Below, piece by piece: positions 25,231 through 36,346 of a stretch of 64,000 nucleotides of DNA. The notes under the pieces were generated by a model. It ran no database searches and had not been told where the DNA came from. It saw only the letters and a list, made by a program, of their open reading frames with translations. This DNA comes from Carex sylvatica (lineage: Eukaryota > Streptophyta > Magnoliopsida > Poales > Cyperaceae). Where the stretch lies: NCBI GenBank assembly GCA_964058845.1, contig CAXKVR010000036.1, positions 930,001 through 994,000 of the forward strand, given 5' to 3'. Within the stretch, counting starts at the first letter, position 1, and each line of letters opens with the position of its first letter. A program made the translations under genes and the position numbers.

Positions 25231-27244
25231 CCCTACTAATGATTGGCTGTCGCCCACCCAAGCGCAATGACCCAAAGGCAAACCGATAGGTACACTCCCA
25301 CAATGGACAGCTCCAGTGTTTGGTTATAACTGCAGAAGAGGATTGGATTACTTGAGTGGGGTCCCGGTCCCTCCCTCCACTGCCGTTATAAGCAAAGCAT
25401 AGTCCATAGATAGATTCGGAGCCCCAAGAGGCAAGAGGATCCCTGGATTGTAACCACCACTTTAAAAAAACTGTTACACTTACATCACTATTCACTAATC
25501 AAGTCATTAATGGATTATTCAACATATATAATGGTGACTCATCATTGCATGCGTTGCCAGGTATCACAATTATTGGTTTTCATAATAGACCGCCTCAAAA
25601 TGCATGGTCTCGTCATATCATGCAAAAAAAAAATTAGAGACATTAATTTCTTGCAAAAGTTTATAAATAGCTAAAACATTATTATTTGTACTTATTCAAT
25701 GATTGGATGAGAGGTATCACATAAGTGAAGTATATATATATTAAGTCCAGAAAGTGACTAAGTTTAGAGGTATTAGGTAGCTAGGCATCAAATTTTATTA
25801 GGCAACAATTTATTTTTTCTATTAATAAAAATGATGCTCAAACCCTTTTTTTTTATTCAATTGAGGATTACAAAATTATTGGGCAGTACTTCACAGAGAT
25901 TTATGCAGTTGAAATTGTGTAATAAATTAACTAGGAATTCGAAATAACTATTTTTTTTTTATAAATTAAAGAGTTATGAGCTCCTATTTTTATTAACATA
26001 ATTAAAAAACTAATTTTACAGGAAAAAAGAAGAAGATATATATACAGCTAAAAACCTAAATTAACCTAGCTAATTACCCTAAAACAGAATACACTTGCAA
26101 ATTCATCTGTAAGCAAAATACATATGCTCAAATTAATATATAAATAAATAATAAATTAAAAAAGGCATCCACGAATGGAAAGCATGATTACACATTCAGT
26201 AGTAGTCGATATCATACGGTATGACGATGTAACATGCATGATAGCTCATTTTAGCCATTAACATTCATGGAATAACATGAACCATATAACCTGACGAGGG
26301 ATCAGCTGCCTCCGTAATTACATAACCCTGTTGCTTGCATTGGTGCAACATATAATTCTTCAAATAAATCATCAGATTGATTTTTCGTTTGTAAAGTTAC
26401 GATCGAGTTAATCCACTCAACTATATATGCTAATTATTAATATTCAGAAAAAAAAAAAAAATCATTCATAGTTTGGGCATGTAAGTTTAATATCATAGGA
26501 AAGTGTATCAAATTAATTAAGGCTGGTTTCTCATAATCAGAATCTTGAAGATAAGGGAAAGTTAGGTTGTGTGTAGTGTACAGTGTGCAGGGGACCGTTG
26601 CTGTTTAATGATTATTGAGCAGGCAGTTCGGAGTAGGTCCGATGCTCATTTGACCTACTTCGGTTCGATGGGTGATCTGATCATCCAATTGCATCAAGAA
26701 TCGTGCACTTCGTATTAAAATCCGTTTGAGTTTTTATTAATTTTCGTGCAGGCATATCTTAATGCTAATCATACGGTGATAGAGCTAATTGAATCTAAAA
26801 GTAGATCCAATGTCCATCGAACCTACTCCTATCTCATTGAGCAGGTGGTACAAACAGTTCTCTTCTACATGCATATATGGTTGGTAAAACTTGTTGCAAA
26901 AGCTCTTGTAATACTGTTACCTTTTTTGGCTGCTCAAAAGTATATATGCATTATTTAGATATGACCAAAACTCCAAGACTTTTACGCTATGTTGCATAGA
27001 TACGGTAATTTTTAAAAATTTAGGATACAATACGTCTATTATATATATATTATTTTTTATTATTTTATATGTTGCATTTAAATAATCATAAAAAAAATTA
27101 ATTAAATAGATGAATATATTAAAAAAGTCTAATTTATTGAATAGTCAGCCAAACTCTGGCAGAGTGGTCAAAGACACAAACCAAACTCTTATATAAGACA
27201 CAAATTCAGCCTAATTTAGATTAAATAACAGTGTTACTAGTATG
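25231..27244. other. Unassigned DNA, no gene recognised
   Basis: The first 270 bp (25231-25500) has higher GC than its surroundings and an open minus-strand frame of 104 codons (25181-25495) that matches nothing I recognise. The rest is AT-rich. 26560-26960 is moderately complex with an open 70-codon frame of no visible domain. It could hold gene remnants or regulatory DNA. Confidence 0.35.
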
Positions 27245-27255
27245 AGACACAAGCA

Positions 27256-27324
27256 AACTCTGATAGAGTGGTCAAAGATTTTGTTTCTCAATTAGAAATC
27301 CCAAGTTCGAACCCTGCACTCCGA
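27256..27324 (+). repeat. tRNA-derived fragment (SINE-like head or tRNA pseudogene)
   Basis: The sequence has an A-box-like 'tagagtggtcaaag' and a B-box-like 'agttcgaaccc' about 40 bp apart, the internal RNA polymerase III promoter layout of tRNA genes. It ends 'cactccg' followed by a run of A. The acceptor stem does not pair properly, so it is not a functional tRNA. A second A-box-like copy ('cagagtggtcaaag') lies about 84 bp upstream. Short SINE or tRNA pseudogene are both possible. Confidence 0.5.
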
Positions 27325-27344
27325 AAAAAAAAATGAAGATTAGC

Positions 27345-27660
27345 GCTGCTAGTGTATCACGGACCATGGGTGCGGAAGTGGTTCACGGGCGCGGCTCACG
27401 GTGCAGAGCGGTTCGCGGGCGCAGTTCAGGGTAGGTTCACGGGCATTAATGGTTCAATCCAACCGTATCCACGTGTATCCTTCTGTATCCTACCGTATCT
27501 AGCAATTTCAACGGAGTATCGGCGACCGTATCGACTGATTAAGGATACGCCACGTAAGCGGATACGCCAGCTGGCGTATTGGATACGTATCGGTGCCATA
27601 TCGGGCACGTATCGGTATCCGATACGGGTACGGAGCCTATAATGGAGTATCCGAGTAACA
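27345..27660. repeat. GC-rich 'ggatacg/cgtatcc' repeat region, likely transposon-derived
   Basis: Many 'gtatcc', 'ggatacg' and 'tcacgggcgc' motifs in both orientations, similar in style to hAT subterminal repeats. No paired termini or TSD found. The mirror-image reading frames on both strands reflect the inverted motifs. Confidence 0.35.
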
Positions 27661-27685
27661 TAGGTTGTACATATGAGATTTGGGG

Positions 27686-27989
27686 TACGTTAGGGGTACG
27701 TGCAAACGGATCGGATAATATCCGACCGTATTCAGACCTATATCCGAAAATTTAATACGAATATCTGATATTCAAAAATCCGTACAGATACGGATACGGA
27801 TACGGATATGGTTTTAAATTTTAATTATCCGTATCCGAATAATAGTTATATAATGTATAGTTTAATATAATTACGAAAATATTTATATATATATCTATAG
27901 ATATCTGATATCCGATCCATATCAGTATCCGAAAAATAAAAGCAGATACAGATATGATTTTACTACTATCCGATCCGTTTGCACCCCTA
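27686..27989. mobile_element. hAT-type MITE with 'gtgcaaacgg' ends
   Basis: Inverted ends read 'taggggtacgtgcaaacggatcgg' on the left (from 27691) and 'taggggtgcaaacggatcgg' on the right. Subterminal 'ggatacggatacgga' repeats are present. The flanks ATTTGGGG (27678-27685) and TTTTGGGG (27990-27997) fit an 8-bp TSD with one mismatch, if the left end includes a short duplicated 'tacgt'. About 300 bp, no coding capacity. Confidence 0.7.
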
Positions 27990-29009
27990 TTTTGGGGTAC
28001 TCTTTTAAAGAACAAACCCTATATATTAAGGGAATATTTTTTTTGCTGCTCCAAAACTTAGAAATTACCAAATTGCCACCCCAAAGCTTAAAATTATCAA
28101 ATTTCCACTCTAAAATCATTGAAATTATGAAATTACCCCAATTATACATTTAATATACATATTTAATTAAATTTATTCTGAAAAATATTGTATTAAAACG
28201 TATTTTCATATTTTTTTCAAATTACCCTTCATTTTAACAGATAATATTAGAAATAGAGGCCTACAGTCCCCCTTTCCTTCATCCCTTCGCCTCTCTTAAT
28301 TTCTCTCGTCGCTCTCCACTGACGCACCTCTGTCGCCGATCCACCTCCGTCACTCTCCACTGACATATGCCCCGAATCCAGACCACCAATCCGCCTCTCT
28401 TTCCCTCTACCGCTCTCCGTCGCTCTCCACTATCTCCTCTCTTAAGATAAATACCTCTTTCAATTATGTCTGTCTCCTTTCTCCGTTTGCTGTCATTTGA
28501 CTAAAAATTTGAACAATTTAAATTTGGCAATAGGGTAATATACAACAAGTCTTTGCGGCTTATCACAGCTTCTTCAACCAGTACGCCAGTTTTACGAGAT
28601 AAATCTGACCTGGATGCTGCTTCTAGATGCATGCTATTTTTTCAGTTACTTATTAAGTTCATTACCTCTTCTCTGCTAGCTTTTAGTATTAATTAACCTA
28701 GTAGCAGCTGACCTGTCGTCTGTAATTAATTTTTGCATTTTTTTCCCCTTTCTATGGTCAGAAATTGAAGAGCATCCTTTGAGTGTCAATTCACTATATA
28801 TTTTGAATGTAATGTACATGGAAATGCTCTCAAAGATTTTTGATATCTATTTGCTTGATCTCACTGCAATAATGTTTCTCATTTGTAGAAAACAATTTGT
28901 ACTATTCTCCAAAACCGAACCTCCTACCTCTTTATTGAAGCTGGACTGAAAAGTACAATCTAATAGGAAGGGGACTACATCATTCCTAGCGGGCTGAAAA
29001 GTACTGGTA

Positions 29010-29144
29010 CGGGCAGTATGCAATAATGACATCCAGGACTTTACTCATTGGCATGCAGCAGAGTTGGTAAAAGAAAGGGCTTTTAATGGGTACCCAAGCA
29101 AGAATTTTATGGAAGAATTGGAGCTGCATTCTGACCTAACTTGA
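29010..29144 (+). pseudogene. Possible captured host-gene exon (C-terminal tail)
   Basis: In one frame it reads '...NNDIQDFTHWHAAELVKE...' and stops at TGA 29142-29144, after about 38 well-composed codons from 29031. The amino-acid make-up (W, H, E, K, Y in balance) looks like real protein, unlike the frames in neighbouring repeats. A splice-acceptor-like CAG precedes it near 29016 and 29036. I do not recognise the source protein. It sits inside a MULE, where captured gene fragments are common. Confidence 0.35.
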
Positions 29145-30587
29145 ACCATATTCTGCTACACATAACAGGGGCATAAGTGGAACAACATAATCACTTTAGA
29201 ACTTATGTTAACTTTCTGCATCTGGAATTTAATTTTTCTGATCATGTTGTATTTGAATTTGAGATAATTTTATTTACCAAGAACTGCTATGTAAGGTTAA
29301 GAAGTAGAATAACAGTTAGATATTTATTTTCTTTTTTCTTAATTGTTTTGAACTTTTTTGTGAACTTTGCCTTTCTATAATGTAAGTTACAAAACTGATC
29401 AAATGATGTGGATACTGATATGTGTTAACATAATTCAACATAATTCTTGAAAACTAAATACAAAAAACAACAGAATTCAAAACAATATAATAGAATATAT
29501 GGTACCAAAATACATGTACCAAAGCATATTTCAAGCGCTCATAATATCCAAACAAGATTCACACTAAAAATTACACACATAACACTAAAAATTTCACACA
29601 TAAATCCCTAATGTGAAAAACTAAGCAAAAGATATTAATAAAGTACAACAATTCACAATGATTAACAACCGCTAAACTACACTAATTAACTCCCTTCCAG
29701 TTGTCCTAACCTCCCATTTAGCGTTGTCTACCCTTGAATGGAATAGAATTCAAAGAGTGATTGTATACCCTTGAATGGAATAAAAAAGCACCAAGTCCAT
29801 AAAAGCAACAAAATCTAAAAGTTCTTGTAAGAGCTCAATCTCTCTTGATGTTACCTCCTCGAGATACTACTGGCGTGCTTGTCTAAATAGGAGCTTCTTT
29901 TGTCTCCTAGCCATTACTTATTCTTTTTAAGTCTTGATCTTTCCCTGGTAAATGTTGAGCAAGTTAGAACTTAAAGCAAGACTGGTACGACTTTCCCCGG
30001 TACAGGATGTTGAACAAGTCAGAGCTTCTTTTGTCTCTTAGCCATTACCTCTTTCTTCACCTAAAAGGAAGATTCAAATGAGATAAATTCTGCCTAAGAA
30101 ACATCAAAGTTGCAAGCGTTGATCAATTAAAAAGGAAAAAAAAGCTGCATTTCATTTCATATCAATTTTTCAGCTCAATTTTTCTACGACAAGCCACTGG
30201 TACGACTTGCCCCGGTACAGAATGATGGCGAACCCCTTAGATTAGACTAACTCAAACATGATTGTGATCGCTTAATAAACTCAACTTCATTAGATTAAGG
30301 CACAAAAATTGTCAATATTTAATGAAACGTGTCAATACAAGTTTTATTTCTAGATTTAACTATAAGAAGATTATTTTCAAACTTTGTTAGTTTTTACTAA
30401 TATGTACTTATAACTCTAATATTGCTAAAGTCAAAACTAAAAGAATATTTAATTATCAAAAGACGGATCAACAAATTACAAATACATTGAAGCAAGTTTA
30501 CTAGAGAATATTTATTATCTTCTTAGAGTTCAAATTGTTAGCATCAATCACAACAAAACAAAATTTTTATAATTTCAAGTCACAAAA

Positions 30588-31013
30588 TTACACTTTGATA
30601 CAATTCAGAAGAGATAAACAAAAATGGGCAGTAGGATTAGAACACAATGGGTAACTTTCAGACTTTGTACCATAGTGAAGTATCTTGCAATTTCGTTCAA
30701 ATGAATTCTTAATACAATAGAGAAAAGCCAGCCATGAGTCAGAGAGAGAGAGAAAGAGGGATACCTCACGCTGTCCTGCTTGTACAATTCGAACTACGCC
30801 ACGGCTAAATCCATTGAGAGGAGTATGAAGGACTTCCATTAGCGTCAGAAAGGTAGCGAGCTTGATGGAGCGATTCCTCCCGTAACGGAGACAAACCCAG
30901 ATTTGTAGAAAAGGAAGAGGGATAAACCCTAGATCTGATTTGAGAGGATAAAATCGAGAGAGGGGTGGCGCAAAGGTCGGAATAAGTAAAACAAGAATGA
31001 TTAATCGGGCCAA
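30588..31013 (-). pseudogene. Open frame in the MULE, possible captured 5' gene fragment
   Basis: A 141-codon open frame on the minus strand. The middle part ('EVLHTPLNGFSRGVVRIVQ') looks protein-like. A GT-containing splice-donor-like site follows 'gcaggacagcgtgag' near 30760, and the frame beyond it turns low in information. This may be a first exon with 5' UTR taken from a host gene. I recognise no family; it may be chance. Confidence 0.3.
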
Positions 31014-31442
31014 GTTTGCAATTTTGGAGACGAAATGAGGATTTCGTTAGAATCCTAGCGGCTAATTGAGAAAACTAAATTATTAAAACCACAACCAAAA
31101 TAATTTTCAATAGCATGACGCAGTACCTAATTTTATCTGCCGAAGGAAGGGTGAAAGAGATTCGAAGGGGAAGGAAGGAGGTGTACGGGATGAAGGGAAG
31201 GGGACTGGAGAGTCTGTTTTCCTAATTTTATCTCTTGAAATGAAGAAAATATGAAAATACGTTTTTTATACAACACTTTTCATAATAAATTTAATCAAAT
31301 ATGTATATTATATATATAATTGAGGCAATTTCATAATTTCAATGATTTTAGAGTGGTAATTTGATAATTTTAAGTTTTGGCGTGGCAATTTGGTAATTTT
31401 CAAGTTTTGAGGTGGCAAAAAAAAATATTCCCTATATATTAA

Positions 31443-32628
31443 TCATAGTCCATATTACGAACAACCCATAAATTAATTCCACAATAGATACATTAATTTT
31501 CGAACGAATATATTAGCAAATTAGTAACCAAAGGTGCTCAAAATTTTGACAATTAAAATAAGACCAGTTCCAAGTAATCCAACATCATAAATTATATGCT
31601 ATTCTGCACAAAATATTTAATTTTTCAATGGTACGTAATACAGACCTCCATATAATAGACCTATAAATTAGATATACTGCCAAAATCTAACTAATTATAA
31701 AATGAATGAACACTGAATACCTCTTTTCTCAAAATTAATTTGATTCGAAATTAGTTTGATTCAAAATAAATCAAACCTAGTTCAATTCGATTTTATTCAA
31801 ATTCAAACTCAAACTAGAATAAGTTCATTTCAATTTAATTTGTTGCCACCTCTAATTCAAAATGATTGTTTAAAAATAAAAACATATATGAATCCGTAGC
31901 ACAAATCTATGTGGGCATTTAGTCTTCCTTGAGGCAAAAGGTTTTTTTTTTTTTATGCGGGGAGGCCACAATTTTAAATTCAGATTTTTAACTCATGTGT
32001 CTTTGCCACTAAATTAACAGCTAGTTTTGGTATTGAAAAACACTCAATATATAAATAAATGGAGGTAGCCTGTAGATATGAGAAAGAAACAAGGACAGGT
32101 GATGTGAACTGAAGAGGAACAGGAAGTGGAGGTGGCCGACAAGGCAATGGCCAGCGGCCGGTCAAATGCCCTGCACTGCTATTATTTAGATTACGACCTA
32201 TTTTGACCTGCTCGCTCTTTTCTCTCTTTCATTTTTATTTTTACCACTCTCCATTGCCTAGCTCCCCTGTACGGATCCTTTCCAATTAAACAGGCTCATC
32301 AAAGAGACAGAGAGGGGAATGTTATCCAAATATTCTTTGAACCTAGCTTGGGCTGAATATATTATACATGCATCACATTATTTTTAGTGCTTCTTTATGG
32401 TAAGCAAGGAAAATGGACATATCCAGTTTACGCATGACTGCTGAGTAGAATATAAACAGACTTTATGGTAAGCAACAGGGCCCAAAAGCCGAAAGGCAAT
32501 AGATGTCTTTGCATGAATAGAAGGCCCATGAAGCCAGTACATATATTACTGTTTGTGTTTTAGTTGCACTGTTGCGTTGGCATAATGACGTTAAGAGAAT
32601 AAAAAAGAAAAATATTCTCCTTCCATTG
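31443..32628. other. Unassigned intergenic DNA with a small transposon remnant
   Basis: 31725-31855 has 'aatttgattcgaaattagtttgattc' repeats ending near 'ttgttgccacctctaattc'. Inverted, this is a 'gaggtggcaacaaatt' terminus resembling the element that starts at 63866. The rest shows no gene or repeat I can support. Confidence 0.45.
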
Positions 32629-32759
32629 AGCTGAGCTAGGGGTTTGCTAACGGGTAGGGTATATTCGGGGTCGGGTACGGATATGGGTCGGGTACGGGTA
32701 TCACGGGTATACGGATATCACGGACCGGGTATCACGGATATTTTTTTCAAAACCCGTAC

Positions 32760-35488
32760 TGTGACATAATAAATATTTTATACTGACTGATTGAATTAAG
32801 GCGTTAAGAATCGAATAATAAATATAGAAAAACGGTCCAGTGCGGATGGATGACCCGCACTGCGGGTGGCTTCACCCGCACTGGGACAATTTTCCTTAAC
32901 GAATTTCTGTGATTTTCACTGGGTGCGGATGGTAATGCGGATGGGAATCCGCACTGCGGGTGAGTTCTGTACTCTTCTGAAGTTGACGAATTTTCGCTAA
33001 GTATTGGATGCGGATGGGGATCATCCGCACTGAGCTCAGTGCGTCCGCACTAGGCTCGGACATTTTTCTGCGCCGTGAGTGCGGCTGGACGGATCCGCAG
33101 TGCGGATGATCGGTCCGCACTGGGATGTGTGTTTGCTATTTGCGCTGTGAGTGCGGCTGGACGGATCCGCAGTGCGGATGATTGATCCGCACTGGGGTGT
33201 GTTTGTTATTTGCGCAGTGAATGCGGCTGGATGGATCCGCAGTGCGGATGGTTGGTCCGCACTGGGGTCTGTATTTCTGTTATTCTTGTTATTTTGAGGG
33301 ACCTATTTGCAAAATGGATTAAATAAACATCTTCTCTCTTTCTCTTTCATCTTTTTAATAAATAAAATATTTACACAAGGGCCTATTTGTAATAAACATT
33401 TTCAAGTTGGTAATATTAAGAAAGTTGGAGGGTTTATTTGCAAAATTCCAATTAATACTCAAATCTCTCTTTCTTCTTCTTTCATTTCACCGAAGGAAAA
33501 TTGAAATAATTCGTGAGTTAGGTTTAGGCCGAAGCAAAGAAAGGGAAAGAGAGAGAGAGAGAGAAATTGAGCGCGGAAACTGATCGGACTGACCGGAAAA
33601 TCGAGAGTCGAGCTGAATTGACGATTCTTGATCGATTAGAAAGCTTCAATTTGATATATATTTCTCCCTGGTAATTTCTTTTGAAAACCCTAATTTATTC
33701 GATTTATTCGATTTGTCGTGATTTCGGTTGAAACTTGTGATTAGGGTTTCGTAATCGAGTTCTAGCTCGATTATTGGTTAATTTGTGATATTTGATACGA
33801 TTTATCTTCCTTTTCTCTTGGAAACCCTAATTTTAATTGATTGGCTATATTTTGGTGAAATTCGAAATTCGAATTTGATTTGAAACGTTATAACTCGATA
33901 ATCGGATTGATTTGCTTGTGGAATTCGGAATTGAACTAAGGTTTTGGGGTTGGATTGTAATGGAAATGAATTATGATAGTTTCATGTGAAATTCGGGAAA
34001 TTCGGGAATTAATCGAGTTATAACTTCGTAAAACATATCGATTCATGTTGTTTATTCAGAACTACCGATTGAATTGGAATTCGAATTAGGGTTTGGTAAT
34101 GGTGTTAATTATCAGATATTAATCGAACGCGTTAATCGAATTAACGTGTAAAATAGGTGGTAATCATACGAGGCAAAGGATTTCTGGATCGTTCGAGACG
34201 CCTGAGCCTTAGTCGAGCGTGCTATTACTCAGGTGCGGGGTTTCTGGACTTGTCTGATAGTTTATATTCAGAAATTAAACTGTGTTTTGATTCATGTAAT
34301 TAAACTGTGTTTCGATTCATATGCATTGCATTGCCCAAATAAAGTAAAACTTGAATTGTTTAATCTGATTGATTTGCATGCTGGTATGGTTGTTATTTGT
34401 GTTGATCTGAATGATCTGATTTTGGAATTAAAGTCACCGTGCTTTATATCACCATCGGTTGGTGGATATGGTATTATTGTCATCCACCGTGATGACGTCA
34501 CCCAGGGGGTGAATCCGGATTTGTCAAGTCTATGCATGGACTGTGACGCTCAGTGTTCTAAAGCTTTAGATCGTCTGACCTTCGGCAGTTCCCAGTACCG
34601 GTTGGGACGAAGGGTAAGTGACTTTGTACTATGATTTTGGATGTGGTGACTGTGTATCGGATGGCATTACCCAGGGGGTATTGCGTTTGGATGGTCAGTT
34701 GGATTTATATGGATTTCCGGATATGAATTAGAACCAGACTTTTAATTAAACAGTTAAGCCTGTAACTACAGATGAGTGTCATGAGAAAAGGTTTTACCTG
34801 GTACAGCCGTCTGTAGGTGTTTGTAACCCTACAGACGAGTGGGAATGAACTGGGGTCCAGTTTGGTGGAACATCTGTAGTTACTACCAGATATTCTGAAA
34901 TCGAGTTAAACCAAATATTGTGTGCTTGAATTTCATCTTGGCAATTCCTGAATTGTGATTTCATTTGGATATATGTTGTCGGGTTTGTGTATTCATGTTT
35001 ATATATGATTATAAACTGATTTGAGCTATATTTGTGTTTACTTTTTGAATATAATCTGTGATTGCAAGTCCAGGGACGATTTGTGGCAATTTATCGCACT
35101 GAGAATTCAATTCTCATCCCCTCTTTTGGGTTAATTTTTCAGGTACCGGTTCGGTGGATCCGAGAGAGACACGAGGTCGGTAGGCCTGGTTTTCACCGCT
35201 GCTTAGATTGTTCGGTATTGTGACATTAGAGATTATGTATATCTTTATGTTTTGATTGTATATATATATTCTCTATGTCATCCTGTGATGCGTATCCATC
35301 GAGATACGGATTTTGTATGATATTACCTGACCAGTTGGGATATGTGAACTGTTTTTCTTAGTTATTTGTTTGTTTTGTTGGTGTGTTTTACTTTCTATTA
35401 TATCGTACTTGCCTTGTAGGCATACGGGCAACCGTATGTCTACGGCAGGAGGCACCTGTCGCGCCTCGTGGGGCCGCGGGGTGTGACA
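32760..35488 (+). mobile_element. Solo LTR, element 2 type
   Basis: A 2729-bp LTR starting TGTGACA and ending GGGTGTGACA on the plus strand, closely related along its length to the element 2 LTRs (2709 and 2734 bp) and in opposite orientation. It is flanked by the perfect 5-bp TSD CGTAC (32755-32759 and 35489-35493). There is no internal domain, so it is the product of LTR-LTR recombination. The open frame at 34233-34634 lies in non-coding LTR sequence. Confidence 0.93.
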
Positions 35489-35551
35489 CGTACCCTACCC
35501 GTAGTACCCGGCACGGATAGGGCGGTCCGGGTAGGGTACCCGGTCCAGTCC

Positions 35552-35735
35552 GATTTTTTTTTTTTTCTGTTTTTTCTTTTCTCTGTTTTATTTTTCTGTT
35601 TTTTTTTTGTTTTTTATTTTTTGTTTTTTCTCTGTTTTTTTTTTCTCTTTTTTTTTTTCTCTTTTTTCTCTTTTTTTTTCTCTTTTTTCTCTGTTTTTTT
35701 TTCTCTTTTTTTTTCTATTTTTTATGATATTTTTT
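35552..35735. repeat. T-rich pyrimidine tract with 'ttttctctttttt' units
   Basis: About 185 bp of almost pure pyrimidine on the plus strand. At the homologous place in copy 1 (about 3959-3981) there is only a tract of around 20 bp, so this is a private expansion in copy 2. The phenylalanine-rich frames across it are artefacts. Confidence 0.9.
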
Positions 35736-36346
35736 TACGGTGTTGTACGAATATTATTACGTGTTTATAATTCGACTTTTAAAATCAAAATAGTTCAATA
35801 TCAAATAGTGTATATAAATAAATAAAATTTGTAACTTATATATAAAAAATATTCATGCAAAAATTTGTATATTTATTCGGCTAAATACAAATGTATTTAT
35901 TTATTTCTTTACACCAGTCATTTTATTTTATTTTCAAATTTTCATTCTAATTATATAGTTTCATAATTTATTTATATCTATAATATATTTTATAAACGTT
36001 CATTTATTTTTAATAGGTTACATAAAATATAAATCAAAAATATAATTAAATCAGAAACTTTAAAAGAATAAAATAAAAATAATTTTTTTTAAATCAATTA
36101 CTTTAAAAATAATTATGAATTATTTTAAAATAATAGATTAAAAAATAAAAGTTACCCTCCTCCTTAATTCCGGGTTTGGGACCGGCTATGTAAAATAACA
36201 TAGGCGGAGTTCTAACTTTTTTTTTGTTAGTAATTCTTCTTTAAAATAGATAACTTAAAAACTAATTGAAATGTTTAGAAATTTATAATTTAAAAAATAA
36301 CCATAAAGATTAAAAGAGGTTAGAAATTTATACCGGCACTACCTAT

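Larger units (their letters stand above)
28030..31432. mobile_element. Mutator-like element with 0.2-kb inverted arms, possible Pack-MULE
   Basis: Inverted arms of about 210 bp (28030-28240 and 31220-31432) start GGGAATATTTTTTTT and contain 'caaaactt-gaaattaccaaattgcca' in both. The direct repeat TATATATTAA flanks the element (28020-28029 and 31433-31442), a 9-10 bp TSD as in Mutator-like elements; the adjoining CCC/GGG leaves the exact ends ambiguous by a few bases. The 3-kb interior is not low-complexity and includes gene-like pieces (a 38-codon tail at about 29031-29144 and a minus-strand frame at 30588-31013). No transposase was found. Confidence 0.8.

Noticed and set aside
25181..25495. 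104-codon minus-strand frame as a host gene
   Set aside because: No recognisable domain, and it overlaps a repeat remnant at one end. It is left as unassigned sequence.
27256..27324. A functional tRNA gene
   Set aside because: A and B boxes are present but the acceptor stem does not pair and the flanks look SINE-like.
34233..34634. 133-codon open frame on the plus strand
   Set aside because: It lies within a solo LTR, and the equivalent part of the other LTRs is broken in that frame. It has no domain.
35468..35825. Phenylalanine-rich membrane-like proteins
   Set aside because: They are translations of a T-rich pyrimidine tract in the hAT subterminal region.
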